A program made the position numbers and the translations under genes. A stretch of DNA of 64,000 bases from Silvanigrella paludirubra (GTDB lineage Bacteria; Bdellovibrionota_B; Oligoflexia; Silvanigrellales; Silvanigrellaceae): the NCBI RefSeq assembly GCF_009208775.1, contig NZ_WFLM01000005.1, positions 65,168 through 129,167 on the forward strand. Reading direction: 5' to 3'. This document shows, piece after piece, positions 1-8,678 of this stretch. Each line of letters begins with the position of its first letter. The first letter of the stretch is position 1. The notes beneath the pieces are model-generated. The model was not told where the DNA came from and did not search any database. It worked only from the letters and a program-made list of their open reading frames with translations.

Positions 1-318
1 TTCAATAATATCTGCTTTGGGTAATTCATTAATTAATTTTGTCAAAATATCAAATTCAAAACTCAATTTTGTAGATATTTTTTCTGCTGAGTTTTTTTTA
101 ATCCAAGGTCCAACATAGGGAGTTAATGGAGGTGAACTAATTTTAGTAAAAATACCGTATTTTTTTTCTAATAAAAAAGGTAATCTAGCTAAAGTCTCAT
201 TTTTATTTTTTATTTCTACAAAATTCCATGAACTATTTTCACAAATAGCATTAAACCAATCTGAAGAATCAAAAATAGAGCAGTATAATTCTTTAATTTC
301 AGCTACTTTTTCATTCAT
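1..318 (-). CDS. FemAB/GNAT-type acetyltransferase-like protein (partial, N-terminal 106 codons)
   Basis: The reading frame begins with ATG at 318-316 and runs off the left edge of the window, so only the first 106 residues are visible. The N-terminus carries a PPLTPYVGPW stretch around residues 62-71. This resembles the start of FemAB-like/GNAT proteins found in polysaccharide loci, which transfer acyl or aminoacyl groups. The start codon overlaps the stop of the GT9 gene by 8 bases (ATGAATGA), which implies translational coupling as the distal gene of the long minus-strand operon. Frame and coupling are seen directly; the family call is from memory of the motif and is moderate. Confidence 0.55.
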   Translation of the reverse strand, partial: MNEKVAEIKELYCSIFDSSDWFNAICENSSWNFVEIKNKNETLARLPFLLEKKYGIFTKISSPPLTPYVGPWIKKNSAEKISTKLSFEFDILTKLINELPKADIIE

Positions 319-1348
319 ATTTATTCCAAATTTTTAAAAATTCATTGTAAACATATTTAGGTTGTAATTCATGCATACATTTAACATTGTATTGACATGT
401 AAGATAAGCTTCTTTTTCCGACTTTAAAAAAGAACCAGAAGTACATGGGGAACAAGGTAAATTAAGAGAGACAAATTGTGTGTTAACACCGATTTGACGA
501 GATACAGCAAATGCAGTTGGCCCCCAAAGAACTAACGTATTTTTTGATAATGAACTACTTAAATGTGTAATTCCACTATCAGATCCTATAACTACTGATG
601 AATTAGCTAAAATACCCATTAAGTCTGAAATATTTGTTTTACCAATTAAATTTAAAACGCCTTCAAATTTATTAAAATCATTACTTTCTTCATTTTTATC
701 ACCAACTAAAATAATTTTAAAATTTTTACTAATTTCAGTTATTAGAAATAACCAATTTTGAATAGGCCATCTTTTTGGAGTCAAAGTATTATTTGCTGCT
801 CCTACTTGAATTGTTACAAACCTATCAGGTAAATTAAATTTTTGCTTCATTTCATTAGATAATTTTAAAATATGATTATTAGCAAAAGCTGGATTTAATA
901 TTAATTTATTTTCAGTAAAATTAAAAAATGTTAATAATGATAAATTATTTATAACTTGATGAATAGAAAACTTAAAATCATACGTTTTAATTCTTAAAAA
1001 AGTTAAAATATAACGAAATATAATATTACTAAATTTAGATTTAAAAACGAAATGAGTTATAAATTTTTCCCTAAAATATATCCTCTTAAAATATAAACCA
1101 ATTAATTTTATTAAACTTATGCCACCAAACTTAGGATTAATTATAAAATCAAATTTAATATTTGGAATATCATTATAAATACAATTTGCATGGCTTGATA
1201 AAACATCTCCTGATCCATATTTATTATCAGTTACAATAAAAATACAAGAATCTGGAAAATTTCTTTTAAGGGTTAATATTATTGGAATTAGCATAACTGC
1301 ATCACCAATTCCAGTATAAGCAAATATTAAAATATTTTTTGATTTCAT
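311..1348 (-). CDS. Glycosyltransferase family 9 (heptosyltransferase-like)
   Basis: A 345-residue GT9 protein. Members transfer heptose or related sugars from ADP-sugars to LPS core or other glycans at the inner face of the inner membrane. Visible family marks are the N-terminal glycine-rich FAYTGIGDAVMLIP segment (about residues 9-22), a mid-protein VQVGAANNTLTPKRWP acceptor/donor loop, and a C-terminal GSDSGITHLSSSL followed by LVLWGPT, the usual donor-binding region. A C-terminal cluster of Cys residues (CSPC and two more) is also typical of the family. It is downstream of the dehydrogenase with a 38-base gap. It probably attaches the sugar made by the neighbouring heptose-like genes; the exact substrate cannot be read from sequence. 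Confidence 0.85.
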   Translation of the reverse strand: MKSKNILIFAYTGIGDAVMLIPIILTLKRNFPDSCIFIVTDNKYGSGDVLSSHANCIYNDIPNIKFDFIINPKFGGISLIKLIGLYFKRIYFREKFITHFVFKSKFSNIIFRYILTFLRIKTYDFKFSIHQVINNLSLLTFFNFTENKLILNPAFANNHILKLSNEMKQKFNLPDRFVTIQVGAANNTLTPKRWPIQNWLFLITEISKNFKIILVGDKNEESNDFNKFEGVLNLIGKTNISDLMGILANSSVVIGSDSGITHLSSSLSKNTLVLWGPTAFAVSRQIGVNTQFVSLNLPCSPCTSGSFLKSEKEAYLTCQYNVKCMHELQPKYVYNEFLKIWNKYE

Positions 1349-1386
1349 TTATTAATTCTCATTTCAAAGAAAACAAAAAAGGAGTT

Positions 1387-2349
1387 TTATATCAATTTTA
1401 ATTCATTGTATTTATTTTTCAAATATTCTTCAACATGTAAAATAGATGCCATTCCCATATTTGTAATTGCCTCAATCGAATTACCACCAATATGAGGAGT
1501 GAGATACAAATTAGGCATATTTTTATACTTTGAAGTATCATATGGCTCGTGAGGAAAAACATCACAAGCTAATCCCCCAATTTTCTTATTTATAACAGCA
1601 TCACAACAAGATTCAATATCAATTATTTCTCCTCTTGCAGTATTAATTATAAGAGCATCTGGTTTTAATAATTTAATTTCATTATTACTTAACATAAATT
1701 TTGTTGAAGGATTTAAAGGAACATGAAATGAAATAATATCGCAATTTTTTAAAATATCTTCATAACCTCTGTAAGTTATTCCTAAGTCTTTTTCTATTTC
1801 ACTTTTATCTATTACATCACTATAATATATATCATTTAATCCTATTGCTTTTAATTTTTTTGCCAGAAGTGTTCCGATGTTACCTAATCCTACAATTCCA
1901 AACTTGCAATTAATTAATTCTTTTCCGCCGTTTTTAACCCATTGCCCAGCACTAAGAAGATTCATTGAATTAAACACATTTCTACTATGTCCCAAAGAAA
2001 ATGTCATAACTAATTCAACAACAGAATTTTTATTTACTCCACTAGACACACCTAACTTAACATCATATTTATTAATTATATTAAGATCAATATTATCTAG
2101 TCCAACTCCGTATTTACTTATTAATTTTAGTTGTGGATTTTTATCTAAAATTTGATCATTTATTTTCTCAAGTCCTACTATAACAGCTTCGGCTTTAATA
2201 GAGTTTAAATAATTTGCAAGAATTTCAGAACTAGCCTGTCTTTCTTCTTGATAGTAATGAACTTCAACAGGTAATTTCTGTAAAGCTTCTCTTAAATATT
2301 TATTTTTTGAAAAAGACGGTGAAGTTACAGCAACTACTAAATTATTCAT
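1387..2349 (-). CDS. D-isomer-specific 2-hydroxyacid dehydrogenase
   Basis: A 320-residue NAD-dependent dehydrogenase of the phosphoglycerate dehydrogenase superfamily, which interconverts 2-oxo and 2-hydroxy acids. The Rossmann motif GLGNIG lies at 154-159. The catalytic triad residues are visible as Arg239 (NTARGE), Glu268 (FPHEP) and His286 (TPHIGG). It lacks the ACT domain of biosynthetic SerA, so it is probably not the serine enzyme. Its start ATG shares one base with the TAA stop of the KdsB-like gene (TAATG), implying coupling. In this operon it may reduce or oxidise a sugar-acid intermediate; that role is inference. Confidence 0.88.
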   Translation of the reverse strand: MNNLVVAVTSPSFSKNKYLREALQKLPVEVHYYQEERQASSEILANYLNSIKAEAVIVGLEKINDQILDKNPQLKLISKYGVGLDNIDLNIINKYDVKLGVSSGVNKNSVVELVMTFSLGHSRNVFNSMNLLSAGQWVKNGGKELINCKFGIVGLGNIGTLLAKKLKAIGLNDIYYSDVIDKSEIEKDLGITYRGYEDILKNCDIISFHVPLNPSTKFMLSNNEIKLLKPDALIINTARGEIIDIESCCDAVINKKIGGLACDVFPHEPYDTSKYKNMPNLYLTPHIGGNSIEAITNMGMASILHVEEYLKNKYNELKLI

Positions 2350-3116
2350 TATATATATCTCTTTACTAATTCACATTTTTTAAGCATGAATTCAACTCTA
2401 ATGACATCATTCAAAACATCTACAGGATAAGACTCATCATCTATTTGAGGGCAATATATTTTGTAACCATTTTCAAGCACTCTTAACATATCAACCGATT
2501 CTATTTCTTCAAGTTCAGTAACAGGTAATGCACTATATAAATCTAAAAATTTTCTTTCAAAGGGAATCACACAAATCTGTTTGTAAGGTTTTATTGAAAT
2601 TGAACCTGAACATTTTGCAGGACTTGGAATAGGAGAACGACTAAAATAAAGAGCATTTTCGTTTTTATCACAAACAACTTTTACGCAATTAGGAGATTGA
2701 AATTCATCTTCATCTTTTATGATTGAACGTAAATTTACGATATTTGAATTTGTAGAAATAATTGAACTTACCGCTAATTTTAGCATTTCAAACGTAACGA
2801 GAGGCTCATCTCCTTGTACCATAGTTACGTAATTAAAGGATAAATTATTTTCACTTTCAATAATATTTGTTGCTTCTTGGACTCTATCAGAAGCTCTTTC
2901 ATGTTTAGAAGATGTCATAACTACCTGAATATTATTTTTTTTACAAAATTCTACAATTTCATTATCACAAGTTGCTACGTAAACTTGATCAAATACATTG
3001 CTTAATATACAGCGCTTTGCAACATGACCTATCATTGGGTAACCCATTATTGGATACAATGGTTTTCCTGGAAATCTGGAACTATTCATTCTTGCTGGTA
3101 TAACACATAAATGCAT
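2349..3116 (-). CDS. CMP-Kdo synthetase (KdsB)-like cytidylyltransferase
   Basis: A 255-residue nucleotidyltransferase of the KdsB/acylneuraminate cytidylyltransferase family, which couples CTP to an ulosonic acid to give a CMP-sugar. The N-terminal CTP loop PARMNSSRFPGKPL (7-20), the MVQGDEPL segment and the YFSRSPIP segment are hallmark KdsB motifs, and the length is normal. It lies 10 bases downstream of an HpcH/HpaI aldolase rather than next to KdsA. It may therefore activate a 3-deoxy-ulosonate made by that aldolase instead of core Kdo. I leave the gene symbol empty because a separate housekeeping kdsB may exist elsewhere. Confidence 0.85.
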   Translation of the reverse strand: MHLCVIPARMNSSRFPGKPLYPIMGYPMIGHVAKRCILSNVFDQVYVATCDNEIVEFCKKNNIQVVMTSSKHERASDRVQEATNIIESENNLSFNYVTMVQGDEPLVTFEMLKLAVSSIISTNSNIVNLRSIIKDEDEFQSPNCVKVVCDKNENALYFSRSPIPSPAKCSGSISIKPYKQICVIPFERKFLDLYSALPVTELEEIESVDMLRVLENGYKIYCPQIDDESYPVDVLNDVIRVEFMLKKCELVKRYI

Positions 3117-3126
3117 TTTACTACCT

Positions 3127-3876
3127 CTATCTTTTTATTTTTCTTAATTGATTTTGAACATTATGACCTAAAAATAAGGTATCAATACTGAATGCTAAAA
3201 AATTATATCCATTTTCAATATTTGATTCTAAAATTGATGAATCAGGCTGAATTATATGCATACCTAGTTTTTTTGAAGCTAATAATGCTTTTTTTTCAAC
3301 TATTTTTATACACTCAAGAAGCCTTGGGTGATCAAGTTGCCCAGGAATGCCTAATGAAGAGCTTAAATCATAGGGGCCAATAAAAACGCCAGCAATTTCT
3401 TGCACAGAAAGAATTTCATCAATTTCTTCAACAGCATTTACATGCTCTACTTGAACAATTAAGTCTAATTCATGAATATTTTTATTATAGTGAGAATTAA
3501 AGTCAAATCCAAATTTGTGAGCCCTTGCTAATCCAACACTCCTTTTACCTTTTGGAGGATAAAAACAATGCTGAACAGCTTCCATTGCTTCCTTCTTTGA
3601 ATTTACCATAGGAATAATTATGCCATCTGGACCAGCATCTAAAGGAAACTTGGTATGGTAATGGGAGTTTAAGGGAACTCTCACATAAGCTTTTTTACCT
3701 TTTCCTTGAATGATTTGAATAGCATTTTGCAACTCTAAGTAAGAAACTGGTGAATGCTCTAAATCTATACATAACCAATCAAAATCAAACGAAGACATTA
3801 ACTCTACAATTGTTGGATGTGGAACAGTAATCCAAGACCCAACACTTACTTTTGTTTTCCCTATTGAATTTTCCAT
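3127..3876 (-). CDS. HpcH/HpaI-type class II pyruvate aldolase
   Basis: A 249-residue metal-dependent aldolase of the HpcH/HpaI family, which condenses pyruvate with aldehydes (or cleaves the product) to give 2-keto-3-deoxy acids. Family signatures seen are GSWITVPHPTIVELM near the N-terminus, CIDLEHSP (acid metal region), DGIIIPMVNSKKEA, YPPKGKRSVG, QVEHVNAVEEIDEI and VFIGPYDLSSSLG, in the normal order. There are no aromatic-degradation genes nearby. The gene sits between a KdsB-like enzyme and a SIS isomerase, so I infer that it makes an ulosonic acid precursor for surface sugar synthesis. The aldehyde acceptor is unknown. Confidence 0.85.
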   Translation of the reverse strand: MENSIGKTKVSVGSWITVPHPTIVELMSSFDFDWLCIDLEHSPVSYLELQNAIQIIQGKGKKAYVRVPLNSHYHTKFPLDAGPDGIIIPMVNSKKEAMEAVQHCFYPPKGKRSVGLARAHKFGFDFNSHYNKNIHELDLIVQVEHVNAVEEIDEILSVQEIAGVFIGPYDLSSSLGIPGQLDHPRLLECIKIVEKKALLASKKLGMHIIQPDSSILESNIENGYNFLAFSIDTLFLGHNVQNQLRKIKR

Positions 3877-3942
3877 TGATGTATAGATCCTTTTATTTAT
3901 TAATTTAAAAAATGATATTTACAATATAATAATGATTAATAT

Positions 3943-4539
3943 TTATAATTTTTGATTAATAAATATAGTTTCTATAATTGCATGAATTAATGCTTCATGA
4001 CCAACTTCAACTATCCCATATAATTGAGAATTTAAATAAAAAGAGATATCAGAATAAGTATTCCATAATTTGTTTTCATTTGAAAAACCAGATAACGATA
4101 TAACTTTCATATCTTTACTTTTTGCCAATTGAACACAAGAAAGTATATTTTGAGAATTACCCGAACTAGAAATTGCAATAAGAATATCATTAGGCTCAGC
4201 CATTAAATTTAATGGTTTAGAATAGACATTTTCATATCCAAAATCATTTGCCATACAAGTAATTAATGCGGGATCATTTAAGAACAAAGATTTTATTTTT
4301 AATTTATTCATTAAGTCTTGTGAAAGATGCGAACACATTGCTGCACTACCACCATTTCCAACCCACCAAACCCTATTTCCGGAAGCTTTTACTTTTTCAA
4401 ATAAATTTAAGCAATAAAGATAAGACTCATCAAATGAACTAATGTTTCCTTCTATTTTAGTTTCTACTTTATTTAAAACAGTTGACAAACAATTCATCCA
4501 TTCACTTGGTTTATTAATATTGAAATTTTTCTGATTCAT
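3943..4539 (-). CDS. SIS-domain phosphoheptose isomerase-like protein
   Basis: A 198-residue single SIS-domain protein resembling GmhA, which converts sedoheptulose 7-phosphate to heptose 7-phosphate in the cytosol. Visible marks are NRVWWVGNGGSAAMCSHLSQ (sugar-phosphate loop, about residues 55-74) and ILIAISSSGNSQNIL (second phosphate-binding loop), followed by GHEALIHAI near the C-terminus, as in GmhA. It follows the nucleotidyltransferase-kinase gene by 16 bases, so the two are almost surely co-transcribed. Together with that gene, the HAD hydrolase and the SDR epimerase it reconstitutes the types of enzymes needed for a nucleotide-activated heptose. Substrate assignment is inferred. Confidence 0.85.
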   Translation of the reverse strand: MNQKNFNINKPSEWMNCLSTVLNKVETKIEGNISSFDESYLYCLNLFEKVKASGNRVWWVGNGGSAAMCSHLSQDLMNKLKIKSLFLNDPALITCMANDFGYENVYSKPLNLMAEPNDILIAISSSGNSQNILSCVQLAKSKDMKVISLSGFSNENKLWNTYSDISFYLNSQLYGIVEVGHEALIHAIIETIFINQKL

Positions 4540-4555
4540 ATAGATTTTTCCTTAT

Positions 4556-6070
4556 TTATTTTAGCATATGACTAACAGTTCTAATTAAATCAATCTTATT
4601 CACTGAAGATTTATTTCCAATAATTTTGGTTTTAAGTCCTGCAAAACAATTTCCAATAAAAGGAATTATTTTTTCATCGACATTTAATTTAACTAATAAT
4701 GTTGTAATCGCTAAATAAGCATCTCCTGCACCAGTTGTATCTATTGTCGAATCTTTAATAAATGTTGGACAATAAAATCTATCTTGAGATTTATTTAAAT
4801 ATAGACTTCCAGCAGTTCCTAATGTAATAGAATGAGTAGATTGTAAATTATTTTGTACAATTTTTTCAGCTAATACCTCTACATCACTTAAACGATCATG
4901 CGTTCCAATACGACATTCATTCTCATCTATTGACAAGTAGTCATACCTTTTATGTTTTGTAAATGGATTAAAACCAAAGTTACTTGAATTTGTTTGAACA
5001 TTTAGTGCTACAAATGTTTTTATAGAAGATAAAGACTCCAATAATTTCCCTTCAAACAATCCATGACCAAAATCTGCAATTAATACAATATCAAAATTAC
5101 TTGCTTCACTTCTAATAAACTCACAAATTTCATTTACAGAATTATTTGCCCACATATTATTAGAAATATTTGTGATTTCAAAAATTTTCTGTTGCTTAAA
5201 ATGAGATAAATACCTTGATTTGCGAGGCGTGATAAAGTCATTATATTTAAAATCATATAATTTAATTTTTTTATCAAGAGAAGTGTCAAGAAGCTTATTA
5301 AAATAAGCTTCATTTCCATTAGGAATTGCTAATGAAACTTTACAATTAAGAGCAGCTAAATGATTTGCAATAGCTAGAGTACCACCAGCATAATCTTCTT
5401 GATATAAATATCTTGCAGAAATAGATGGACTTTTAGAAGATACGCCTTCGGCTTTACAAAATATATATGTATCCACTATGGGTTCACCAATAACAAGCAC
5501 ATTTAAATTTGAAAATTCTTGTAAAATCTTTTCAAATGAGGAGGGATTTAATAATTTTTTTATGGACTCAATGGCATTTATTTGATTCAAATCAAATGGA
5601 TTAAAATATGAATTTATTAATTCCGTAGAGCTCATTGTATCGTCTTCTGTGAACACCATACTTCCTGAAACATGCTTAATTGCTGCTTCTTCCTCAAATA
5701 TTTTGCCCGTAATGTCTTTTTCTTGATCAATATAATCGGGTCCTTTGACATAAAAATCAGGTCTCAGCTCAAGAATAGGATTCACCGCTGTCGCTGAGTT
5801 ATTTAGACAAACATAATCAACAAAATCAATTGATGACAATATTTCAACTCGTTGAGCTGATGAGTAGCGAGGTCTACCAGGACCTTTATTTACAAATTCA
5901 TCAGGAGTAACTGTTACCACTAAAATGTCACCAAACTTTTTTGCAGATCTCAAATGTAATAAATGTCCAAAATGAAACAAATCAAAAGTTCCATGGCAAT
6001 GAACAATTTTAGATTCACTATGTTTTGCTTTTAAAGAAGAAAGATCATTGTAAAGAATTTTTTTTGCCAT
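4556..6070 (-). CDS. Bifunctional sugar nucleotidyltransferase / PfkB kinase with HldE domains in reversed order
   Basis: A 504-residue two-domain enzyme. Residues about 1-160 form a cytidylyltransferase-like domain with the motif GTFDLFHFGH (27-36) and GPGRPRYSSAQRVEIL. Residues about 180-504 form a PfkB sugar kinase with AGGTLAIANHLAAL and the terminal signature DTTGAGD (444-450). In E. coli HldE the kinase comes first and the nucleotidyltransferase second, so the order here is inverted. The enzyme should phosphorylate a sugar phosphate and then add a nucleotide, presumably a heptose given the adjacent GmhA-like gene. Both active-site motifs appear intact. The substrate and the nucleotide (ADP, CDP or other) are not determinable from sequence. 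Confidence 0.88.
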   Translation of the reverse strand: MAKKILYNDLSSLKAKHSESKIVHCHGTFDLFHFGHLLHLRSAKKFGDILVVTVTPDEFVNKGPGRPRYSSAQRVEILSSIDFVDYVCLNNSATAVNPILELRPDFYVKGPDYIDQEKDITGKIFEEEAAIKHVSGSMVFTEDDTMSSTELINSYFNPFDLNQINAIESIKKLLNPSSFEKILQEFSNLNVLVIGEPIVDTYIFCKAEGVSSKSPSISARYLYQEDYAGGTLAIANHLAALNCKVSLAIPNGNEAYFNKLLDTSLDKKIKLYDFKYNDFITPRKSRYLSHFKQQKIFEITNISNNMWANNSVNEICEFIRSEASNFDIVLIADFGHGLFEGKLLESLSSIKTFVALNVQTNSSNFGFNPFTKHKRYDYLSIDENECRIGTHDRLSDVEVLAEKIVQNNLQSTHSITLGTAGSLYLNKSQDRFYCPTFIKDSTIDTTGAGDAYLAITTLLVKLNVDEKIIPFIGNCFAGLKTKIIGNKSSVNKIDLIRTVSHMLK

Positions 6071-6098
6071 TTAAATATCACCTTAGCTTAATAGAGAA

Positions 6099-7346
6099 TT
6101 ATTTTAAAATATCATTTCCATATTTATTTAAAAAATCAGAAGAGCAAACTCCTACCATATGTCTAATAGGATGATCCAAAGGAAATTTATTTTTAAATTT
6201 CCTTTGATTTTCATCAAATTCATCATTAAATTTTTTATTTTTTATCCTAATTAACAATTCTTTAACCCCTGCTAAAATATCTTCCGATGCACTTTCTTCA
6301 GGTATCATATCATTCCATTTATAAAATTGGCTATTTTGAAACCTATCAGCCGATATCAATTTTAAAACACCACAATCATTAATCCATTCTTTCATTTGAA
6401 ATATTTTTGATAGACTCAAAATATCTCCCTTCGAATTTTTTATCAAAGATGGCACGATTACACAGTTTTCTGCGTTTGGCCCCTCACCCAAGGGAATAAA
6501 ATTATGATACAATATTGGTTTACCAAAATTCAATGGCGCAAATGCAATTCCACTAGATCCCATTATAGAAAATTCGACCTTGTAGTGTAAATAAATATCT
6601 AAAAATTCTCTGTCTTTAATATTAAAGTTTTGCATACTTATTATATTACTATCTTGAGAAATTTCATTTTCATCAAAATGTCCGCAGCGAATTATTTTAT
6701 AATTTAATCCTTGAAGATATTTAATAGTTGGTAACAAATTTGCAAAAGAGCTCATACGGTAAGTATCATGAGTAAAATGACACTTTCTTATTTTTTCCCA
6801 GTAGTAATTATCACGATTATTAACGGATACCAGACGATCGGATTCTGAAATACCCATTTTTTTTAATAAAATTTTACCCCTATTTTTTTCTTCTTCGGTA
6901 AATTTAAACAAAGAATTGAGATGGGAGTTATATATAATTCCATTTTTAATTAACTTATTTACAAGTAATATTTTTCTTTTTTTTAATAAAAAATTATTTG
7001 AGCTAATAATTAAATTAAACATAACAGGATCTTTTTGAATATTAAAACTTCTACTTATGAGATCAAAATAAAAGTTATTACAACTTACTCCATCATTAAT
7101 TATCAAGACGAGATCATTTTTAGGATCAATATTGTTTGCCACACATTTTCGATAATATATATTCGAATATAGGATAAAAGGACCAATTGCATCGAATGGC
7201 AAAATTGCAATAAATTTATCATTATATTTTTTTTCATATAAATTTACCAACTTAAAATAGTTAATAAGTTTTCCAAAATAATTGAATATATAATCTAAAA
7301 AATATTTGTAAAATAATTTAATTCTATATTTTAATTTAACTAACAT
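6099..7346 (-). CDS. Putative glycosyltransferase (TIGR04372-like)
   Basis: A 415-residue protein from the ATG at 7346-7344. I prefer this over the ATG 24 bases upstream because GGAG lies seven bases before it. With this start it overlaps the HAD gene by 11 bases. Recognisable stretches are FIAILPFDAIGPFI near the N-terminus, a central VNNRDNYYWEK segment followed by THDTYRMSS, then YKIIRCGHFDE and SIMGSSGIAFAPLNFGKPILYHN. This layout resembles the TIGR04372 family of putative glycosyltransferases and is distantly GT9/GT-B-like. It has a basic, hydrophobic N-terminus consistent with membrane association. Substrate is unknown, and the family call is from memory. Confidence 0.6.
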   Translation of the reverse strand: MLVKLKYRIKLFYKYFLDYIFNYFGKLINYFKLVNLYEKKYNDKFIAILPFDAIGPFILYSNIYYRKCVANNIDPKNDLVLIINDGVSCNNFYFDLISRSFNIQKDPVMFNLIISSNNFLLKKRKILLVNKLIKNGIIYNSHLNSLFKFTEEEKNRGKILLKKMGISESDRLVSVNNRDNYYWEKIRKCHFTHDTYRMSSFANLLPTIKYLQGLNYKIIRCGHFDENEISQDSNIISMQNFNIKDREFLDIYLHYKVEFSIMGSSGIAFAPLNFGKPILYHNFIPLGEGPNAENCVIVPSLIKNSKGDILSLSKIFQMKEWINDCGVLKLISADRFQNSQFYKWNDMIPEESASEDILAGVKELLIRIKNKKFNDEFDENQRKFKNKFPLDHPIRHMVGVCSSDFLNKYGNDILK

Positions 7347-7995
7347 TAATTTGCTCCAATAAGTAATCATAAGCCATTTTTAATTCATTAAAACAAATAT
7401 AATCTAAACGGGACCAATTACACTTATTGCCTATAAAACTTTCTATTCTAATAAATTTTATTTCATTTTTATTCGCTGCTAGCATATCAGAAGGCGTATC
7501 CCCTATAAAAATAATATCATTATTTTTATATTTTTTATCCATCATAATTTTTTTTAATACTTGTGATTTAGAAGAACCAGAAAACATTTCACTTCCAAAA
7601 ATTTCCTCTATTACTTCACTTGTATCTCCAATATATTTTTTAATTTCATTTATGGGAGCCATAGAGACTATATAGAGATTTATATTTTTAGATTTTAACA
7701 TGGTTAACATTTTTTTTACTTCATAAGAAAATGTTAACGAAGAAGTATTTAAATCTAATATTATTTGAAACTGGGTTAATAATTGTTCTTTAGTATATGA
7801 ATATTTATTTATTTCTTTCAAAATCCAATCACAAATATCGCCTCTAGTGGCACCCATCAAATCTGAATTTAATTTTTCACATAATTTCAAAGATAAACCA
7901 GATTGAGCAAATTCAGCTAATTCCAGCATTGAATCATATTTTGCCTTTGTTGTTTCTATTAACACACCATCAAAATCAAAAATTATACATTTCAT
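7336..7995 (-). CDS. HAD-superfamily hydrolase (phosphatase)
   Basis: A 219-residue HAD phosphatase of the phosphoglycolate phosphatase-like subgroup with a helical cap. Motif I is FDFDGVLIET with nucleophile Asp7 and Asp9, motif II is the serine of YIVSMAP, and motif IV is IFIGDTPSDM near residue 165. It lies 2 bases downstream of the cyclase gene and overlaps the next gene, so it is embedded in the operon. In this setting it could perform the dephosphorylation that GmhB performs in ADP-heptose synthesis, although it is not of the GmhB subclass by its motifs. That role is inferred from context only. Confidence 0.85.
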   Translation of the reverse strand: MKCIIFDFDGVLIETTKAKYDSMLELAEFAQSGLSLKLCEKLNSDLMGATRGDICDWILKEINKYSYTKEQLLTQFQIILDLNTSSLTFSYEVKKMLTMLKSKNINLYIVSMAPINEIKKYIGDTSEVIEEIFGSEMFSGSSKSQVLKKIMMDKKYKNNDIIFIGDTPSDMLAANKNEIKFIRIESFIGNKCNWSRLDYICFNELKMAYDYLLEQINVS

Positions 7996-7997
7996 AA

Positions 7998-8678
7998 TTA
8001 AACTTTTGCAATAATTGTTACTGGAGCGCCATCTCCATTTTCAATTCTTAAAGGAAGGCTAACTACTATAGAAGGAGTTTTTTGACACAATGGCTCAAAA
8101 TTCGCATCTTCAATTATAAGTATTGGATTATCATTTTTTAAAAACTCTTGATGAACCTTTCTTCCCAATTGGCGGTTAGAAAATGAAGAAATAGATATAA
8201 AATCAAGCGCTATAGTGGTTAAAAATGGGAAACGAGTTCTCAAAAATGCAGCAACTCCTTCAGAAACAGGAACTCCTATTGTTGAGTAACGAATATCATT
8301 ATTTCTAAAACGTGAAATTCCAGTTCTAATTAAAAGTAACGTTATGTTATTTGAAATAAAATTAATATTACCTTTAATTTTTTCAACATCTAAAGTATCA
8401 CCAAAATTTAAGTTTAAATTAATGAAGCCTATGTCATTATGTATAAATGAATTTGGTTGATAATCGGTTACAATTTTACCAAAATGATCGAAATGATTTG
8501 GAAAATCATAATGAGTTCCTATATGATTTGATGCTGTAAATTCATATGAATTACAAGAATCTCCTAATTCCATATTTCGAATTCTTGTCAACTGAATTCT
8601 TTTACCTTCCCCATAAGGTGGACAACTTTCACCCCATACATGAGATAAAAAAACCCAATTTCCTAATGAATTATCCAT
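7998..8678 (-). CDS. Cyclase-family (KynB/arylformamidase-like) metal hydrolase
   Basis: A 226-residue protein of the cyclase family that includes bacterial kynurenine formamidase. The metal-binding motif HIGTHYDFPNHF lies at 52-63, with His52, His56 and Asp58 as expected ligands, and the length is normal. No tryptophan-degradation genes are nearby. It overlaps the SDR gene by 8 bases and precedes a HAD gene by 2 bases, so it belongs to this sugar operon. A lactonase or amide-hydrolase step on a sugar acid is a plausible but unproven role. Family assignment is good; function here is unknown. Confidence 0.82.
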   Translation of the reverse strand: MDNSLGNWVFLSHVWGESCPPYGEGKRIQLTRIRNMELGDSCNSYEFTASNHIGTHYDFPNHFDHFGKIVTDYQPNSFIHNDIGFINLNLNFGDTLDVEKIKGNINFISNNITLLLIRTGISRFRNNDIRYSTIGVPVSEGVAAFLRTRFPFLTTIALDFISISSFSNRQLGRKVHQEFLKNDNPILIIEDANFEPLCQKTPSIVVSLPLRIENGDGAPVTIIAKV

